This document shows positions 1 to 10,659 of a DNA stretch of 64,000 nucleotides, in pieces. The DNA comes from Epiperipatus broadwayi. Its lineage: Eukaryota; Onychophora; Udeonychophora; Euonychophora; Peripatidae. The stretch's first letter is position 1. Each line of letters begins with the position of its first letter. The translations under genes and the position numbers were made by a program. Below the pieces are notes generated by a model, which did no database searches, was not told the origin of the DNA, and was given only the letters and a program-made list of their open reading frames with translations. The stretch lies in assembly GCA_028023455.1 (NCBI GenBank), contig JAQFVV010000350.1, positions 188,001-252,000 of the forward strand, written 5' to 3'.

Positions 1-2560
1 TTTCCATTGATTTCTAACTATAGCTGAATAATGACTTTAATGGACATGAAATTTTTTTCTAGACACTGATAATAACATTATGCACTTTATTATAATATGA
101 TTATAATTTAGATGATCAGATCTTATCTGTATATAAAATAATATTTTATAAGTTAGGCTTGAGATCTTGATAGAATATGGATTAAATTTTATAACTTAGG
201 TTGTAAGTATCTTTGGTAGGAGAATGCAACACCTTTATGATCAAATAATATTTTGAATCTTTTATTTATTATACCTTTGTTTTCATTAGTGGAGAAAGTC
301 AATATCCTATTGAACATTCTAATAAATGACAGGATTCTGTAAATAATAAAAGATAACAACTCTTCATGATATTGTCGATAACTGCAACCATATCAGATAC
401 TGACTGCGATAATGTGACTAGTTAACTTATTTCTTTACAAATTATCATTCACAGTTATATGAGGTACTGAAATAGGAGTAATCATTTTCATGACTGATCA
501 CCTATTACTTTATTTCTTCCTCAAAGTTTGCATACTCTCTCTTAATTATGTAGAAATCATGGACACCTTAATAGATGTTTATACTGTCTTCTGGAGAATT
601 TATCTATAATATTATATCATAATCAATCATCTGACCACTATTTCAAAATGGTATACTTATTCATTGGCACCAAGATGCTCAGTTCATCAAGAATCCAATG
701 ATAACTACCATAGCAAAGCATAACATGCCTCCAGATCTTCACAATAGATGTATCCCTTGATCATGGATAATTTGAGACTCTTTGCTGTTACTGAGTGTGA
801 GATGAGGATTTAATCCAAAATGAGTCTTGCTCATCTTAGATTATGTGGACCAATAATATGGGTAAAAAACATTGGTACAAAAACATGCAATAACACCACA
901 GAACTTCCTGATTATAAAAAGATCTCTAACAAATTCTAAGTTCCTCAATCACATATAACCATAGAATGGAAAGAAGATCCAAGTAAACCCAAACCTGAAA
1001 AATGGTGTAAGTATATCATTTATGTAGTAGTATTATACTTACTATACCTTATTAACATGTATATTGTGAGATTCAAAGTATAATCATCTCTTCTTCAATA
1101 TCAATGCATACTAACAAATCAATGCATACTAACAATGCATCTTGAAAAAATTGCAGTTCATTTGGAGATTGAGGAATATATAGATTTATTTTGTATCAGA
1201 ATGTGAAATTTTTTAATTAGCCAAGAGCTCCCAAAAGCTTTTTCAATTAATCTTGCTCTACCTTCATCAATTTTGTTCAGCTATCATGAACGAGCAATAT
1301 AAATATGTGATATAAGATTGTGATGATGGAGTATGTAAACAATGCTATACAATTTTTGTATTTTAGATAACTCTTAACTGGGGGTCACACAATATTTAAG
1401 ATAAGAGAATATAGTTCTAAAGGTTAATGTGAAATAATCTTCAAGCATTTGAAAAAAGTTATACTTAAAAAAAGTAGTAAAGTTCTATAATATGGAAATA
1501 GAGAAATATAATTTATTCATTCAGTATATAATTTTTTATAGAGATCAGAAAAATACAGAATTAAATGATTTCTAAATCTTAGAAGATACTGACTTATGGT
1601 ATAATAAGTTTAGTTGAAGTAAATAACTCTAATATATATATAAAAAAAGTTGAGTGGTCGTGTTTTTTTTTTAAATATAAAAATTTTCTTACACTAAGTA
1701 GAATTTATTATTTACAAGCTAAAAACTAGTTTAAAATAGAAGCCCACCAAAATAGTTGTTTTACTGAAGAATATTTTTGAGTTTCAAATTTTAAAATCAC
1801 TGTATTATGGAATAAATGTTTATTCAATGTAATTCTCATAAATTTAAATAAATATGCATGTTTATATGTACATTCAGAGCAATGCTATTTATTGCTCGTA
1901 AGGAATTAAAAAATGTTAATGATGTGGCTGTTATTTCATTAGTTCTTTTGTAATATTCTATTTGAAAAGAATACATTATTAAAATTGTAATTTTTAACAC
2001 TATATACAAAAACTATATTTCTATAGTTAATTCATTTGATTAAATTGAAAAATATAACTAGGTCTGACCATAGTGAGATGTGTCCTCCCTCTCTTGTGGT
2101 AAAATCCCCAGCCCATTACAATGCATTCAAAATGATGTATATGTGATACTTTTGTTATTATAATTCATGACTGCAGAATTTTACTTAGATTTGAAATCCA
2201 GATTGTGGACATATCAAGCAAATAAAATAACTCTTGAGTCACATGGCTTTTCTTATACATTTACAGTATATGGTTTTTAAAAAAAAAACACCTATCAAAT
2301 AAAGAGCCTTTTTAAATATACTTAGAAGCTTTCAGATTTTTAATAAATTTGAATGAATATATTTTACCATTTACAACTAAATAACAAAGACATAAAAGTT
2401 TATTATTGATTCAATGAATATTACTTACATCTATCAAAAGCTGTTTTGACTTGTATTTGAAAGATGATGTATACATGTGTTGAACTTATTCTATATTTCA
2501 TAAAATCATTTATATTTTAAAAGTAATTTCATTTTATAAGCAAACTCTTTGTAACACTGA
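1..2560. other. AT-rich non-coding stretch, possible Tc1/mariner scrap
   Basis: No open frame or RNA gene is supportable here. On the minus strand, roughly 480-1000 has the feel of a badly decayed Tc1/mariner transposase: after several stops one frame gives a segment resembling the family's V-K-x-x-G-G-x-x-M-x-W-G region. No catalytic Asp can be placed, so this is only a suspicion. A short direct duplication (ATCAATGCATACTAACA) lies at 1100-1134. Confidence 0.2.
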
Positions 2561-2561
2561 A

Positions 2562-3345
2562 TAATATTTCTGTAGAGTAATTTTCACTACATCACTCTCA
2601 TGCAAAATAGGGACTGGTTTTTATCCACTTTTATCAACTTATGGAAGAATGTACTCATACCCATATGATCAAAGACATGAAAAAAATCTATGATTCTCAA
2701 GATGCACATTTCATGCTGAACCAGCACTCATTAATTGGCCCATATCTTTTCTTCCACATAACTTTATCATTGTTCAGTATATATTAGATAGCAAATTACT
2801 ACTATTTAATTGATGCATTAAATGTGCTGCCCTGATAACTTTAACACATTAATAATTTTATTAGTCATTCATTAAACTAGAGATTATGCAATAATGAATA
2901 ATATTTCTGTATTATAATTTTCACTACACTACTCTCATGGAAGGTAGGGACTGATTTCTTTCCATTTTTAACACTTTTTGGAGGGATGTAATGAATGACT
3001 AATAAAAAGTATTAATATACTTTAATTAAATAAATTGTGTTAAAGTTGTGATGGCAGCACCTTTGACATTTATTAATTAAACTGTAGTAATTTGCTATCT
3101 AATATATACTGAACAGTGATAAAGATATGTGTAAGAGATTGTGATTTGGACAAACTGATGAGTTCAGGTGAAGCAAGAAAGGTGCATCTTGGGGATGACA
3201 TCTTTTTCTCATATCTTTGATTATATGTTTATGATTACACCCCTTCACAAGGTATTAAAATTGGACAGAAACCAGTCCCTACCTTGCGTGAGAGTAGTAT
3301 AGTGAAAATTATACTACAGAAATATTATTCATTGTTGGGTAATAT
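2562..3345. repeat. Family B foldback repeat, inverted pair of units
   Basis: Two arms, about 2562-2870 and 3020-3345, are reverse complements apart from scattered changes. The left arm reads outward from the AATAATATTTCTGTAG block to a GCTATCTAATATATACTG block, and the right arm repeats this in reverse. A third partial unit (2890-2990) lies in the loop. Each arm carries a hammerhead-like core: CTGATGAG at 3155-3162 followed by GAAA at 3177-3180 on the plus strand, and its diverged mirror at about 2705-2735. No protein is encoded. The inverted-unit layout matches family A and is common among Penelope-type insertions. Confidence 0.6.
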
Positions 3346-3889
3346 CTAGTCTAATGAATGACTAATAAAAATTATTAATATACTTTGTGATAAGTTATTA
3401 TTACAAACTATATTTTATCAACATTATAATTTTTTATCATTTTCATATTAGCGATTTACTACTATTGCAAACAATAATATATATTAACCTTGACTTTTCA
3501 AATTTATTTTAAAAATTTGATTAGATTTATACAATCTTTATCTTCAGTTTACAATTAATAAATTTGACACATAGGAAGAATTAATAATAAAAAAAAGTTT
3601 TATTACAACTTTAATATAAACAATATTATTTTATTCAGAGCTTGCCCAAGAAAAGCGGGGCTTGGAACAATGTTTTCATGCGGAAGGAGTTACTCGTGAT
3701 AAAAATATCGAAGTATTTTTTTAAAAATATGTTATTTGCAGATATAGATATATTGCTTTACATAATATAAATCAAGTCAAAAACGATTCTCGTTATTAAA
3801 TTTTTATTTTATTTCGAATGAGAATTCACTAAATAAAAAAAATTAAAAGAACTAAAATATAATTTTTTGCACTATATTTTATTTTGATT

Positions 3890-4690
3890 ATATCCAATTG
3901 GATGGACGGTTGAAGAGTTGGAGTGTAGAGTGGATTGAAGCCTACCCATTAAAGTATGAAGATTGGCTATCTTAATATATATCTGAGGACTTATTGCATA
4001 TATGTATAGAGATGATAATCTGGACGAACTAATGGTTGCTGGTTTAACATGAAATATATATATATATATGATTATTTATTTTTTCAACATATATGTGTTC
4101 AAGTGTATCAGTAATATGAGATAGAGTGGTGAGTGATGGGTTGTGTGAAAGTCTGCACTCATATACCCTAGATATTACAAATATTGATACAGGTGTATAA
4201 TAAGCCTGTATTTCAGTTATTACATAATAGAGATGTCTGCCCATCCCTTATATATGTATTAAATGGATTAAGTCCTGTACATGAGAGGTCAGATTGACTT
4301 TGGTCAACATGCGTGTGACAAGAATCTCAGTATAATGATTAGTAATAATCATTGTTGTATTTATCTGAAATGGATGGCGTCAAAGTTGTGAGTAGAGGAA
4401 GTTTGACAATGGTAAATGAAAATGTAACAATTTTTAGTTGGATGGACGGTTGAAAAGTTAGAGTGTGAGTGGATTGAAGTCTGTCCATTAAAGTGTGAAG
4501 ATTGGCTATCTTAATATATATCTGAGCACTTATTACATATATGTGTGGATATGATAGCATGACATATGTATATTGGTGATTATTTATCTTTTTGGAATAT
4601 ATGTGTTCAAGGGTATCAGTGATATAAGAAGGGTGGTGAGTGGTGTGAAAGTCTGTGCTCATATACCCTATATATCAAATTATAAAATTG
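3890..4690 (+). repeat. Family B repeats, two units head to tail
   Basis: Two related units follow one another in the same orientation. The block GGTTGAAGAGTTGGAGTG near 3907 recurs near 4447, giving a period of about 540 bp. Each unit continues through a GATTGAAG-CCATTAAAG-TGAAGATTGGCTATC block, an ATATATGTGT helix strand, a hammerhead-like region (4031-4056 in the first; largely deleted in the second) and a tail with GTGAAAGTCTG. In better copies (20880, 56490) the tail holds a tRNA-type B box. Apparent small reading frames on the minus strand are antisense to the repeat and are not genes. Confidence 0.6.
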
Positions 4691-5250
4691 TACAAATTAA
4701 TACTTATAATATATAAATAATTACTTACTTATGATTATTTATAAATTATAAATACGGTTTTATGCAAATTATTGAATGAATATTTGAGAATACAAAATAA
4801 AATACATATAATACAAAAATTTATATTTTATTTCCTTGAATGTTTTATTGCGAATTTGTTAATAAGGATCGTTGTAATTTAATCTTGTTTGAGAATTGTG
4901 ATTCAATAGATAAAATTGCTAATAAAAAGAATCATTCTTGATCTATGCTGTTTTTACATTATTTTGACCAGAACATTGTGAAATATTTAAAGCATACATA
5001 TTGTACATAGATCAAAAATCTACATGACTGCACAATGCTTTTATGCTTGTATTACATCATTGTGATAGGGCTTTCAAATTACAGAATTTTGGGAGAAGAA
5101 AAATAAACCGACTAATTTAAACATTTGATTTTTTGATTTTCACTTAAATCATAGATCATGCAAGTATGGGGCCTTAATAAATATGGGACTAGGGTAGTCT
5201 AGTCATTAGTACTGGCCCCAGACTGACTCTACTTTATTTAAACATGATTG

Positions 5251-5343
5251 CTAAGCTGTTTTGGTGTTATAATTAAAAATCTCTTCATTTTCTTCATGGT
5301 TCTTATCATTTAGACAGGTCAGCTGCTTGGTGGCATTCTTGAT
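5251..5343 (-). CDS. Terminal coding exon of an unrecognised host gene
   Basis: Read on the minus strand, a classic 3' splice site (a run of T followed by GCAG, at 5344-5356) opens directly into 30 codons ending in TAG (5251-5253). The encoded tail begins IKNATKQLTCLNDKN, continues with an acidic and Asn-rich stretch, and ends NYNTKTA. It is hydrophilic with no domain I recognise, consistent with a cytoplasmic C-terminus. The codons are visibly richer in G and C than the flanks, and the exon starts in phase 0. Upstream exons should lie to the right on the minus strand, but I could not find one. The call rests on the acceptor, the open frame and composition. Chance is possible for so short a frame. 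Confidence 0.42.
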   Translation of the reverse strand: MKNATKQLTCLNDKNHEENEEIFNYNTKTA

Positions 5344-5401
5344 CTGCAAAAAAAAACATACTATTATAATCATTCTGGGCTGACATTTTACAAACTAATT
5401 T

Positions 5402-5545
5402 AAAACAATTTACGATCGAACATTATTTGGTAAAATGGGATCATTTTATTTTTAAATTACTTTTAAACTCATTTTCAAGCAATTTTTTTGGATTAAAATT
5501 GTTTTCCATTTCATCTAAAACAATTTACAATTGAACATTATTTGA
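5402..5545. repeat. Short direct duplication
   Basis: The block AAAACAATTTAC followed by GAACATTATTTG occurs at about 5403-5431 and again at about 5518-5546, 115 bp apart, with two substitutions. It abuts the broken end of the Merlin-like fragment and may be part of that element's non-coding end. Confidence 0.5.
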
Positions 5546-5800
5546 TAATGGTATTCTTGAACCATCAAATAAGGTTTCCTTGCAGATCAAACATTTACAA
5601 CTACATGAAGTGGATTTGCACCTGTACTGTGAACCATCCTTTTTCATTCTTGATCCACAAACACAGATTTTGCAATGTGGCAGAATCCTTTTCTCCTGCA
5701 AAAACCTCAGCATGTCATTTTTGGGTCACAGACAATTGCCAAAACTTTAAATGCTGGCACTTACTGCATTCAGCCATTTTGTTAGTATGCCAGTGATTCT
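5530..5800 (-). pseudogene. Merlin/IS1016-type transposase N-terminal fragment
   Basis: The minus-strand frame 5525-5713 reads like the start of an ISXO2/Merlin-family DDE transposase. A LRFLQEKRILP helix leads into a zinc ribbon with C-x-x-C-x-C-G, then M, D-G, Y-R-C and a second Cys cluster, followed by an ETLFDGSRIPL segment corresponding to the family's 'xGTxFxxSxL' motif. Only this region remains. The catalytic DDE domain is absent, and an in-frame stop separates the upstream part (to about 5790, starting MAECSKCQ). It is therefore a dead fragment of a cut-and-paste transposon. Assignment is by motif order only, and another zinc-ribbon protein cannot be excluded. Confidence 0.5.
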
Positions 5801-6838
5801 CATGAAAACATGAGTAAAGACGTTATCGCATGTCAACTTTATTTTCCAAGACACATTCCAAATTTTTTCTCCCTTCAAAAGTGTGTAGGGAAGTATGTGG
5901 ACAGGATGACAATTTTTATTACATAATACTATGTCAGTTTCATTGTAATATTATTAGTTGAAAGTTGACATTTCAAGAGTTAAAGTAAGTTGAAGTACAG
6001 GTACCCTCAAGTCATACTGTAGTGAAGTTTAAATAGTTAGCATTCGGATAAACTGTATATGACTGTTACAGGCCATGTTAAAAATGGCATTGGTTTCTGT
6101 GCATTTGCATGGAAATCTAAGTGAATGATGGCATATTTCTGTGCTTTTGTAGAGAAAGAATTCTACCAAGCATCTGCCTATCAAATTTTTGATAGTTCAT
6201 TGCTAAATTTTGAATGTAGTTTAATTCACTTTGAAAATTCATTTCTGCATATTTTTGTGATGTAAGAAGAAAAACAGTCCTGATATAAACATTTCAATAT
6301 TGAAATATCAATAACATAATCTAATTCTATAGATATCCAATAAAAATCCATCCATAAAGCTTTCCAGGCCATGACCTATTAAATATATACAAATCTGTAA
6401 TAATAGTAAATTAATTCAATCGAGACATTTATCAAAATTAAAATATCTGTTCAATATAATTAGAAATTAGTAGTAAGCATAATCTTTTACTTACTTATGA
6501 CTAATTTCTAATTATATTAGACTTTAATTATAATTATTATCAGAGCATTTTAACTATTATAGACATGGTCCAAATCAAGATCTCTCCATGCTTAATCCAA
6601 TTTCTTCAATTCATTGCTTTTCTTTTTTACATTAAACAGACTCTTTTTTTATTTCATTCACTACTTCATACACTGGTATCTTTTTAGATCCCTTTACAAT
6701 CTCCTAACAAACTATTTAAAACTTCAACTTTTTATTTACAGCATTTGTTTTTTCACCCATGTATTTTGTTTTTAATTTCTCCTTGCTCCTTGATTCTTCA
6801 ACACTATGTAACTTCAGGTAATTGTATTGTTACTTCTC
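5801..6838. other. AT-rich stretch without recognisable genes
   Basis: No convincing exon, RNA or repeat boundary was seen. A near-palindrome around AATTAGAAATTAGTAGTAAG (about 6460-6510) is the only local structure. Confidence 0.4.
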
Positions 6839-7300
6839 ACAGAGGAAAAACTCTCCATATAGTAGTACCACTCAGTGCAAGCCAGAGTAATCAATGGATG
6901 TGAGAAGGTTTGTGCATAAAATTCCTATATTGTGCCTACTCATCCAATATCCCCGGACTAATTTCTAACTTGTGGATTTCATCAGTGAGTAGCTTTGGCA
7001 CTGAGAGAACTGCATCTAGATTTTAGAATCTAATGCAACCATCCAACAGCCACTTTTTACTTTTTTTAGATAACTATAAAGCTTTGAGTCTAAAATGAAG
7101 ACACAATAATGTTTTCCAGCTAAGCACAGTAGCTAGTACAGTTGTATAGTTAGCTTGAAAACATCATTGTGTTTTCATTTTGGACTCAAAGCTTTATAGT
7201 TAGCTAAAAAAGTAAAAGATGGCTGCTGGAGAGTTGCATTAGATCCTAAGATCTAGGTGCAATGCTCTCAGATCGAAGGCTCCTCACTGATGAAAGCCAC

Positions 7301-7309
7301 AAGATAGAA
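7301..7309 (+). repeat. Left target-site duplication of the EMRE retrocopy
   Basis: AAGATAGAA at 7301-7309 recurs at 7759-7767, just after a run of 13 A (7748-7760). Uninterrupted copies of the host repeat have this block once, as ACAAGCCAGAAAC or a close variant. The pair of 9-bp direct repeats around a poly(A)-tailed insert marks LINE-type target-primed integration. Confidence 0.75.
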
Positions 7310-7329
7310 CATAATTCCAAAAAAGTAAA

Positions 7330-7608
7330 ATGGCAGCCGTTGTTCGTGACTTGACTTGCACGGTACGTCAAATTGCACAACAAAATGTTAAAGTGAAAAG
7401 TATTGGATTATCACAATCTAGGACTGTTGTGACTTCAGAATCGGGCGCTATTTTGGAGAAACCTAATAAAGTTCCATTTGGTATTCCACATGTGATTCTA
7501 ACTGTGTTGCCCGGTTTATATCTGGGTGCTACTATGAGTAAGGAAGGAGCTGCTTTTCTAGAAGAAAACGACATTTTTGTTCCTGATGATGATGATGAAG
7601 AAGATTAA
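7330..7608 (+). CDS. SMDT1: EMRE, essential MCU regulator (processed retrocopy, intact frame)
   Basis: EMRE is a small inner-membrane protein that ties the calcium-uniporter pore MCU to the MICU1/MICU2 gatekeepers. The 92 residues fit the family. A basic N-terminus (1-36) suits a mitochondrial targeting sequence. The conserved matrix segment SGAILEKPNKVPFG follows (38-51), then one membrane helix (about 52-70) containing G66-A-T-M-S70, matching the family's GxxxS motif, then EENDIFVP (78-85) and the acidic tail DDDDEED (86-92), the MICU1-binding end. The first ATG gives the usual length. There are no introns; AATAAA lies at 7709 and 7713, poly(A) follows at 7748-7760, and 9-bp direct repeats flank the insert. 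It is therefore a reverse-transcribed mRNA copy with a 5' leader of only about 20 nt. No promoter is evident. Whether it is expressed, or simply recent enough to be unbroken, is open. Confidence 0.9.
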   Translation: MAAVVRDLTCTVRQIAQQNVKVKSIGLSQSRTVVTSESGAILEKPNKVPFGIPHVILTVLPGLYLGATMSKEGAAFLEENDIFVPDDDDEED

Positions 7609-7747
7609 AAAAATTTCTTTGAGGTTTTCTTAGAAGTCTAATCATGTCGAAACATCTACATTGAAGATATTATTGTACAGTTTCATTATGTAAATACTTA
7701 ATTTATTAAATAAATAAAAACTCAAATCATCCATTTATAAAGTTTTG

Positions 7748-7767
7748 AAAAAAAAAAAAAGATAGAA
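7748..7767 (+). other. Poly(A) tail and right target-site duplication of the EMRE retrocopy
   Basis: Thirteen A residues (7748-7760) lie 30-odd bases after two overlapping AATAAA signals. They run into AAGATAGAA (7759-7767), the second copy of the target-site duplication. The host repeat resumes at GAAACTAGTCTGGG. Confidence 0.8.
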
Positions 7768-7895
7768 ACTAGTCTGGGATATTGGATGAGTAGGCACTAG
7801 ATAGGATTTTATACACAAATCTTCCTACATCCATTGATTACTCTGACTTGCACTGACTGATGCTACTGTATGGAGAGTTTTATCTCTGTAAAACA

Positions 7896-8390
7896 GCTTG
7901 TATAAACATAAAGAATGGTTATCATGTGATATTTGATGGTTTAATACCAGTCCTGCCCAATAGGATTATGATGACTGTGATTATTAAAGAACTTAAAAAA
8001 CCAACTAGTATGGATGATAAACTGACCAGATCTATATAACTATACAAGCTACTAATCTTAGCTTGAAAACATTATTGTGTTTTCATTTTGGGCTCAAAGT
8101 TTTATAGTTAGCTAAAGCAGTAAAAGGTGGCTGCTGAAGGATTGCATTAGATACTAAGGTCTATGTGGAGTGCTCTCAGATCCAAGGCTTTTCACTAGTA
8201 AAATCTGCAAAATAGAATCTTAGTCTGGGGATATTGGATGAGTAGGCACTCGATAGAGATTTTATGTGCAAACCTTCCTGTATCCATTGATTACTCTGAC
8301 TTGCACTGAATGATGCTACTGTATGGAGAGTTTTGCCTCTTAAAAAACAGCTAGTGCAAGCTTAAAGAATGGTGATCATGTGATTATTGT
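7896..8390 (+). repeat. Family A unit, head to tail with the preceding unit
   Basis: This unit follows directly in the same orientation. The junction block AAACAGCTTGTATAAACATA (about 7890) recurs diverged near 8345, a period of about 455 bp. It contains the 5' part lacking in many copies (CAGTCCTGCCCAATAGGAT, then TTATTAAAGAAC). The hammerhead-like core at about 8180-8225 is decayed (CTAGTAA instead of CTGATGA), although TAGTCTGGGGATATTGG is intact. The tandem arrangement argues against a simple terminal-inverted-repeat DNA transposon. Confidence 0.75.
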
Positions 8391-9128
8391 TATTTCTAGC
8401 AAACATTTTACCATTTATCTTTTGTCTATTTATTTTGGTTTTCTTCTATCTTTTATAACCTTGAATTTATAAAACATTTTTTTATTTTCAAATTTGCAAA
8501 GTTTTGATAACTTAAGTAATTTTTATTTATTCATATTCTCTTATCTTTTCAGTTCAGTTCACAAAATATTTTATAAAACTGATGCAAAATATTTTGGAGA
8601 TATGGAATCACTCTATTGTATACCTTTATCAATGCTAATCTTCTTAATGTAATAGGTTATCTTATACCTGCTATTAAATTTTGATACATATTTGCCTAAA
8701 TTTGATAACATTCTGAATTTGTTTTACCTTAATGTTTCAAATCTTTAAACATCAACAGCAAAATGATTATAAGATCAAATACTTTTTCGTAATGTATAAA
8801 TACAAATCAAAATGGCATTTCATATTTATTGATCTTGTCTTTTAACCTCTCTTAATATTTGAATGAGATATACTATGCTGTAACTATTTTTGAAATCCAT
8901 GGTTTGTTTGAGTTTAATGTTTTTAGCAAATAACTTGCATAGAATGGTAAAATAATTTTTACATGTAAATTTTTTTTTAACTTTCATTACTATCAGTTTT
9001 ACATTTTTCTAATAATTTAGTACATTACGGTCAAAATGATTCTACTATTTCATTTACTTTTTTAAAAAATATCATTTTCTGGAGTCTTTATTTTTTATAA
9101 ACTCTGATCTCATTTCATTTAGAATAGG
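8391..9128. other. AT-rich stretch without recognisable genes
   Basis: No open frame of note, splice-site pair or repeat unit was recognised between the two family A loci. Confidence 0.4.
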
Positions 9129-9862
9129 TAAAACTCACTATATATATTGCCACACACAGCAAGCTAGAGTAATCAATGGATGCCAGATGGCTTGTGCATA
9201 AAATCCCCATCTACTCATCCAATATCCCAAGACTAGTTTCTGGCTTATGGCCTTCATCAGTGAGGAGCCTTGGATCTGAGAGCACTGCATCTAGATCTTA
9301 GGATCTAATGCAACCCTCCAGCAACCAACTTTTATCTCCATTTAACTACGAAACTATGAGTCTTAAATTGAAAACACCTTAATGTTTTCAATCCAAGTCC
9401 ATCAGCTTTTATTCTGCCTAATAGGATAGTGGTGGCTATAGTTATTAAAGAACCAAAGACACCAAAATGTGTGGGTACTGAACTGGGTTCAGACCCATAT
9501 GACTGTATAAGCTGATGGACTTGGATTGAAAACATTAAGGTGTTTTCAATTTAAGACTCATAGTTTTGTAGTTAAATGAAGATAAAAGGTGGTTGCTGGA
9601 AGGTTGCATTAGATCCTAAGATTTGGATGCAGTGCTCTCAGATCCAAGGCTCCTCACTGACGAAGCCCATAAGCCAGAAACTAGTCTGGGGATATTGTAA
9701 GAGTAGGCACTAGATGGGAATTTTATGCACAAGCCTTCTGGCATCCATTAATTACTCTAGCTTGCTGTGTGTGGCAATATATATATATAGTCAGTTTTGC
9801 CTGTTTTAACAACAGTTATACACAAGCATAAGAAGAGGTAGTCATGTGATGTTTATTCATTT
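9129..9862. repeat. Family A repeat, inverted partial unit plus full unit
   Basis: A truncated unit on the minus strand (9129-9403) is fused to a full plus-strand unit (9404-9862). The mirrored blocks are CCACACACAGCAAGC near 9150 and GCTTGCTGTGTGTGG near 9760, and AAAACACCTTAATG near 9382 and CATTAAGGTGTTTT near 9530. The plus unit ends in GTTATACACAAGCATAAG, the same block that bounds the copy at 19973. A 5'-truncated inverted partner attached to a full unit is a layout reported for Penelope-like insertions. Confidence 0.75.
9651..9692 (+). ncRNA. Hammerhead-ribozyme-like motif in a family A repeat
   Basis: Elements in order are TCCTCA (9651-9656), CTGACGA (9657-9663), a 13-nt arm AGCCCATAAGCCA, GAAA (9677-9680), C-TA-G, then UC ending in C9686 (putative cleavage after GTC) and TGGGGA (9687-9692). 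TCCTCA pairs fully with TGGGGA (six pairs, one G-U) as helix I, directly adjoining the core on both sides. The residues match C3-U-G-A-N-G-A9, G12-A-A and U16.1-H17 of known hammerheads. Helix III is minimal, and in this copy helix II is poor; sister copies have GGC/GCC. Self-cleavage is therefore plausible but not assured. Confidence 0.5.
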
Positions 9863-10267
9863 AGAATATTTGGCATTCAAAGAATCTTGTTATATTTGCA
9901 GGGAATGCTTTAATTTCTTTTATATATATATATATAATAGAATTCTTTTGCACATTTTATAATGGCATTTTTCATTTTAGTAGTGGTGTTTCATTTTTAT
10001 TGCTGAAATAAATTTATAACTGTGAGAATTTTATTTTTTTCTAGATTTTCTTGTGAATTTACATGAATTAACAATTATATTTCATTACTAACATCCATAA
10101 CTTTTAAAATTCCATTTTTACACATTTTCAGATATTTGATTTTTCTAATTTTCTTAATACATTGTCTTGTCTAAAGTTTATATGTAAATCACTGCTTTTC
10201 TATCCTAATGATCAAATATTAAGAAAATTTGGAGTTTAAAAAAACTAGTGATTATGATAAAAATGAG

Positions 10268-10656
10268 AGATTGTTTTGGGGTCATATTTTAAGATATGAT
10301 AAGTTTCTACAAAATATTTTGGAAAGCAAAATTTTAAGAAAAAGATTGAGATGCAGATCAAGAATATCTTAAAAATGTAATTAGTAAAATTGGACGTTTT
10401 CATATGCAGATATGAAATGAATTATTTGAAAATGGATTTGAAAGTCTTATCAGAGGAATGGATCCGAAATCAATTAGGGAAAAAATTGGTTTGTAATAAT
10501 ATAAAAGCTTTAGCCGTAAGGCATCAAAATCAGAATAAGTGGGAAACCATAGGAAAGAATATAAAAACCCGGAAAAGTTTTTATACAGGAGCCATTACTA
10601 TTAAATTAAGAGGAGTTGCCACCAGAAACTATGTCCTTTTTACTTTTTATTTTTAA
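10268..10656 (+). pseudogene. LINE ORF2 C-terminal relic
   Basis: From 10268 one frame reads RLFWGHILRYDKFLQNILES and then KILRKRLRCRSRIS before a stop at 10370-10372. This is the post-RT tail of RTE/Jockey-like LINEs, where G-H-I-x-R is followed by a basic K-R-x-R-G-R-x-R stretch. A second frame (10390-10656, 88 codons, basic, Lys- and Asn-rich) follows, has no recognised domain and may be the degraded end of the same element or noise. No RT core remains. Confidence 0.45.
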
Positions 10657-10659
10657 TAA

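Larger units (their letters stand above)
7281..7780 (+). ncRNA. Hammerhead-like core interrupted by the EMRE insertion
   Basis: TCCTCA (helix I, 7281-7286) is followed by CTGATGA (7287-7293) and the start of helix II. The continuation, GAAAC (7765-7769) and GTC (7772-7774) followed by TGGGA, lies beyond the inserted retrocopy. Joined, the parts match the intact copies elsewhere. As it stands this copy cannot fold locally without looping out about 450 nt. Confidence 0.45.
6841..7895. repeat. Family A foldback repeat, split by a retrocopy
   Basis: The left arm (6841-7125) and right arm (7140-7895) are mirror images. The left reads AACTCTCCATATAGTAGTAC inward; the right ends with its complement near 7880. 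Shared blocks in order from the right arm's start are AGCTTGAAAACAT, TTTTCATTTTGGACTC, GCATTAGATCCTAAG, the hammerhead-like core, ATATTGGATGAGTAGGCAC, TTTTATGCACAA and CATTGATTACTCTG. Removing the EMRE insert (about 7310-7760) restores a right arm of normal length. No protein is encoded by the repeat. At least nine other copies or partial copies lie in this window. Confidence 0.8.

Noticed and set aside
380-1000. Tc1/mariner transposase on the minus strand
   Set aside because: The resemblance needs several stops to be read through and no catalytic residue can be aligned; kept only as a suspicion.
4044-4662. Minus-strand frames of 66 and 107 codons
   Set aside because: They are antisense to tandem family B repeats and are similar to each other only because the repeat is.
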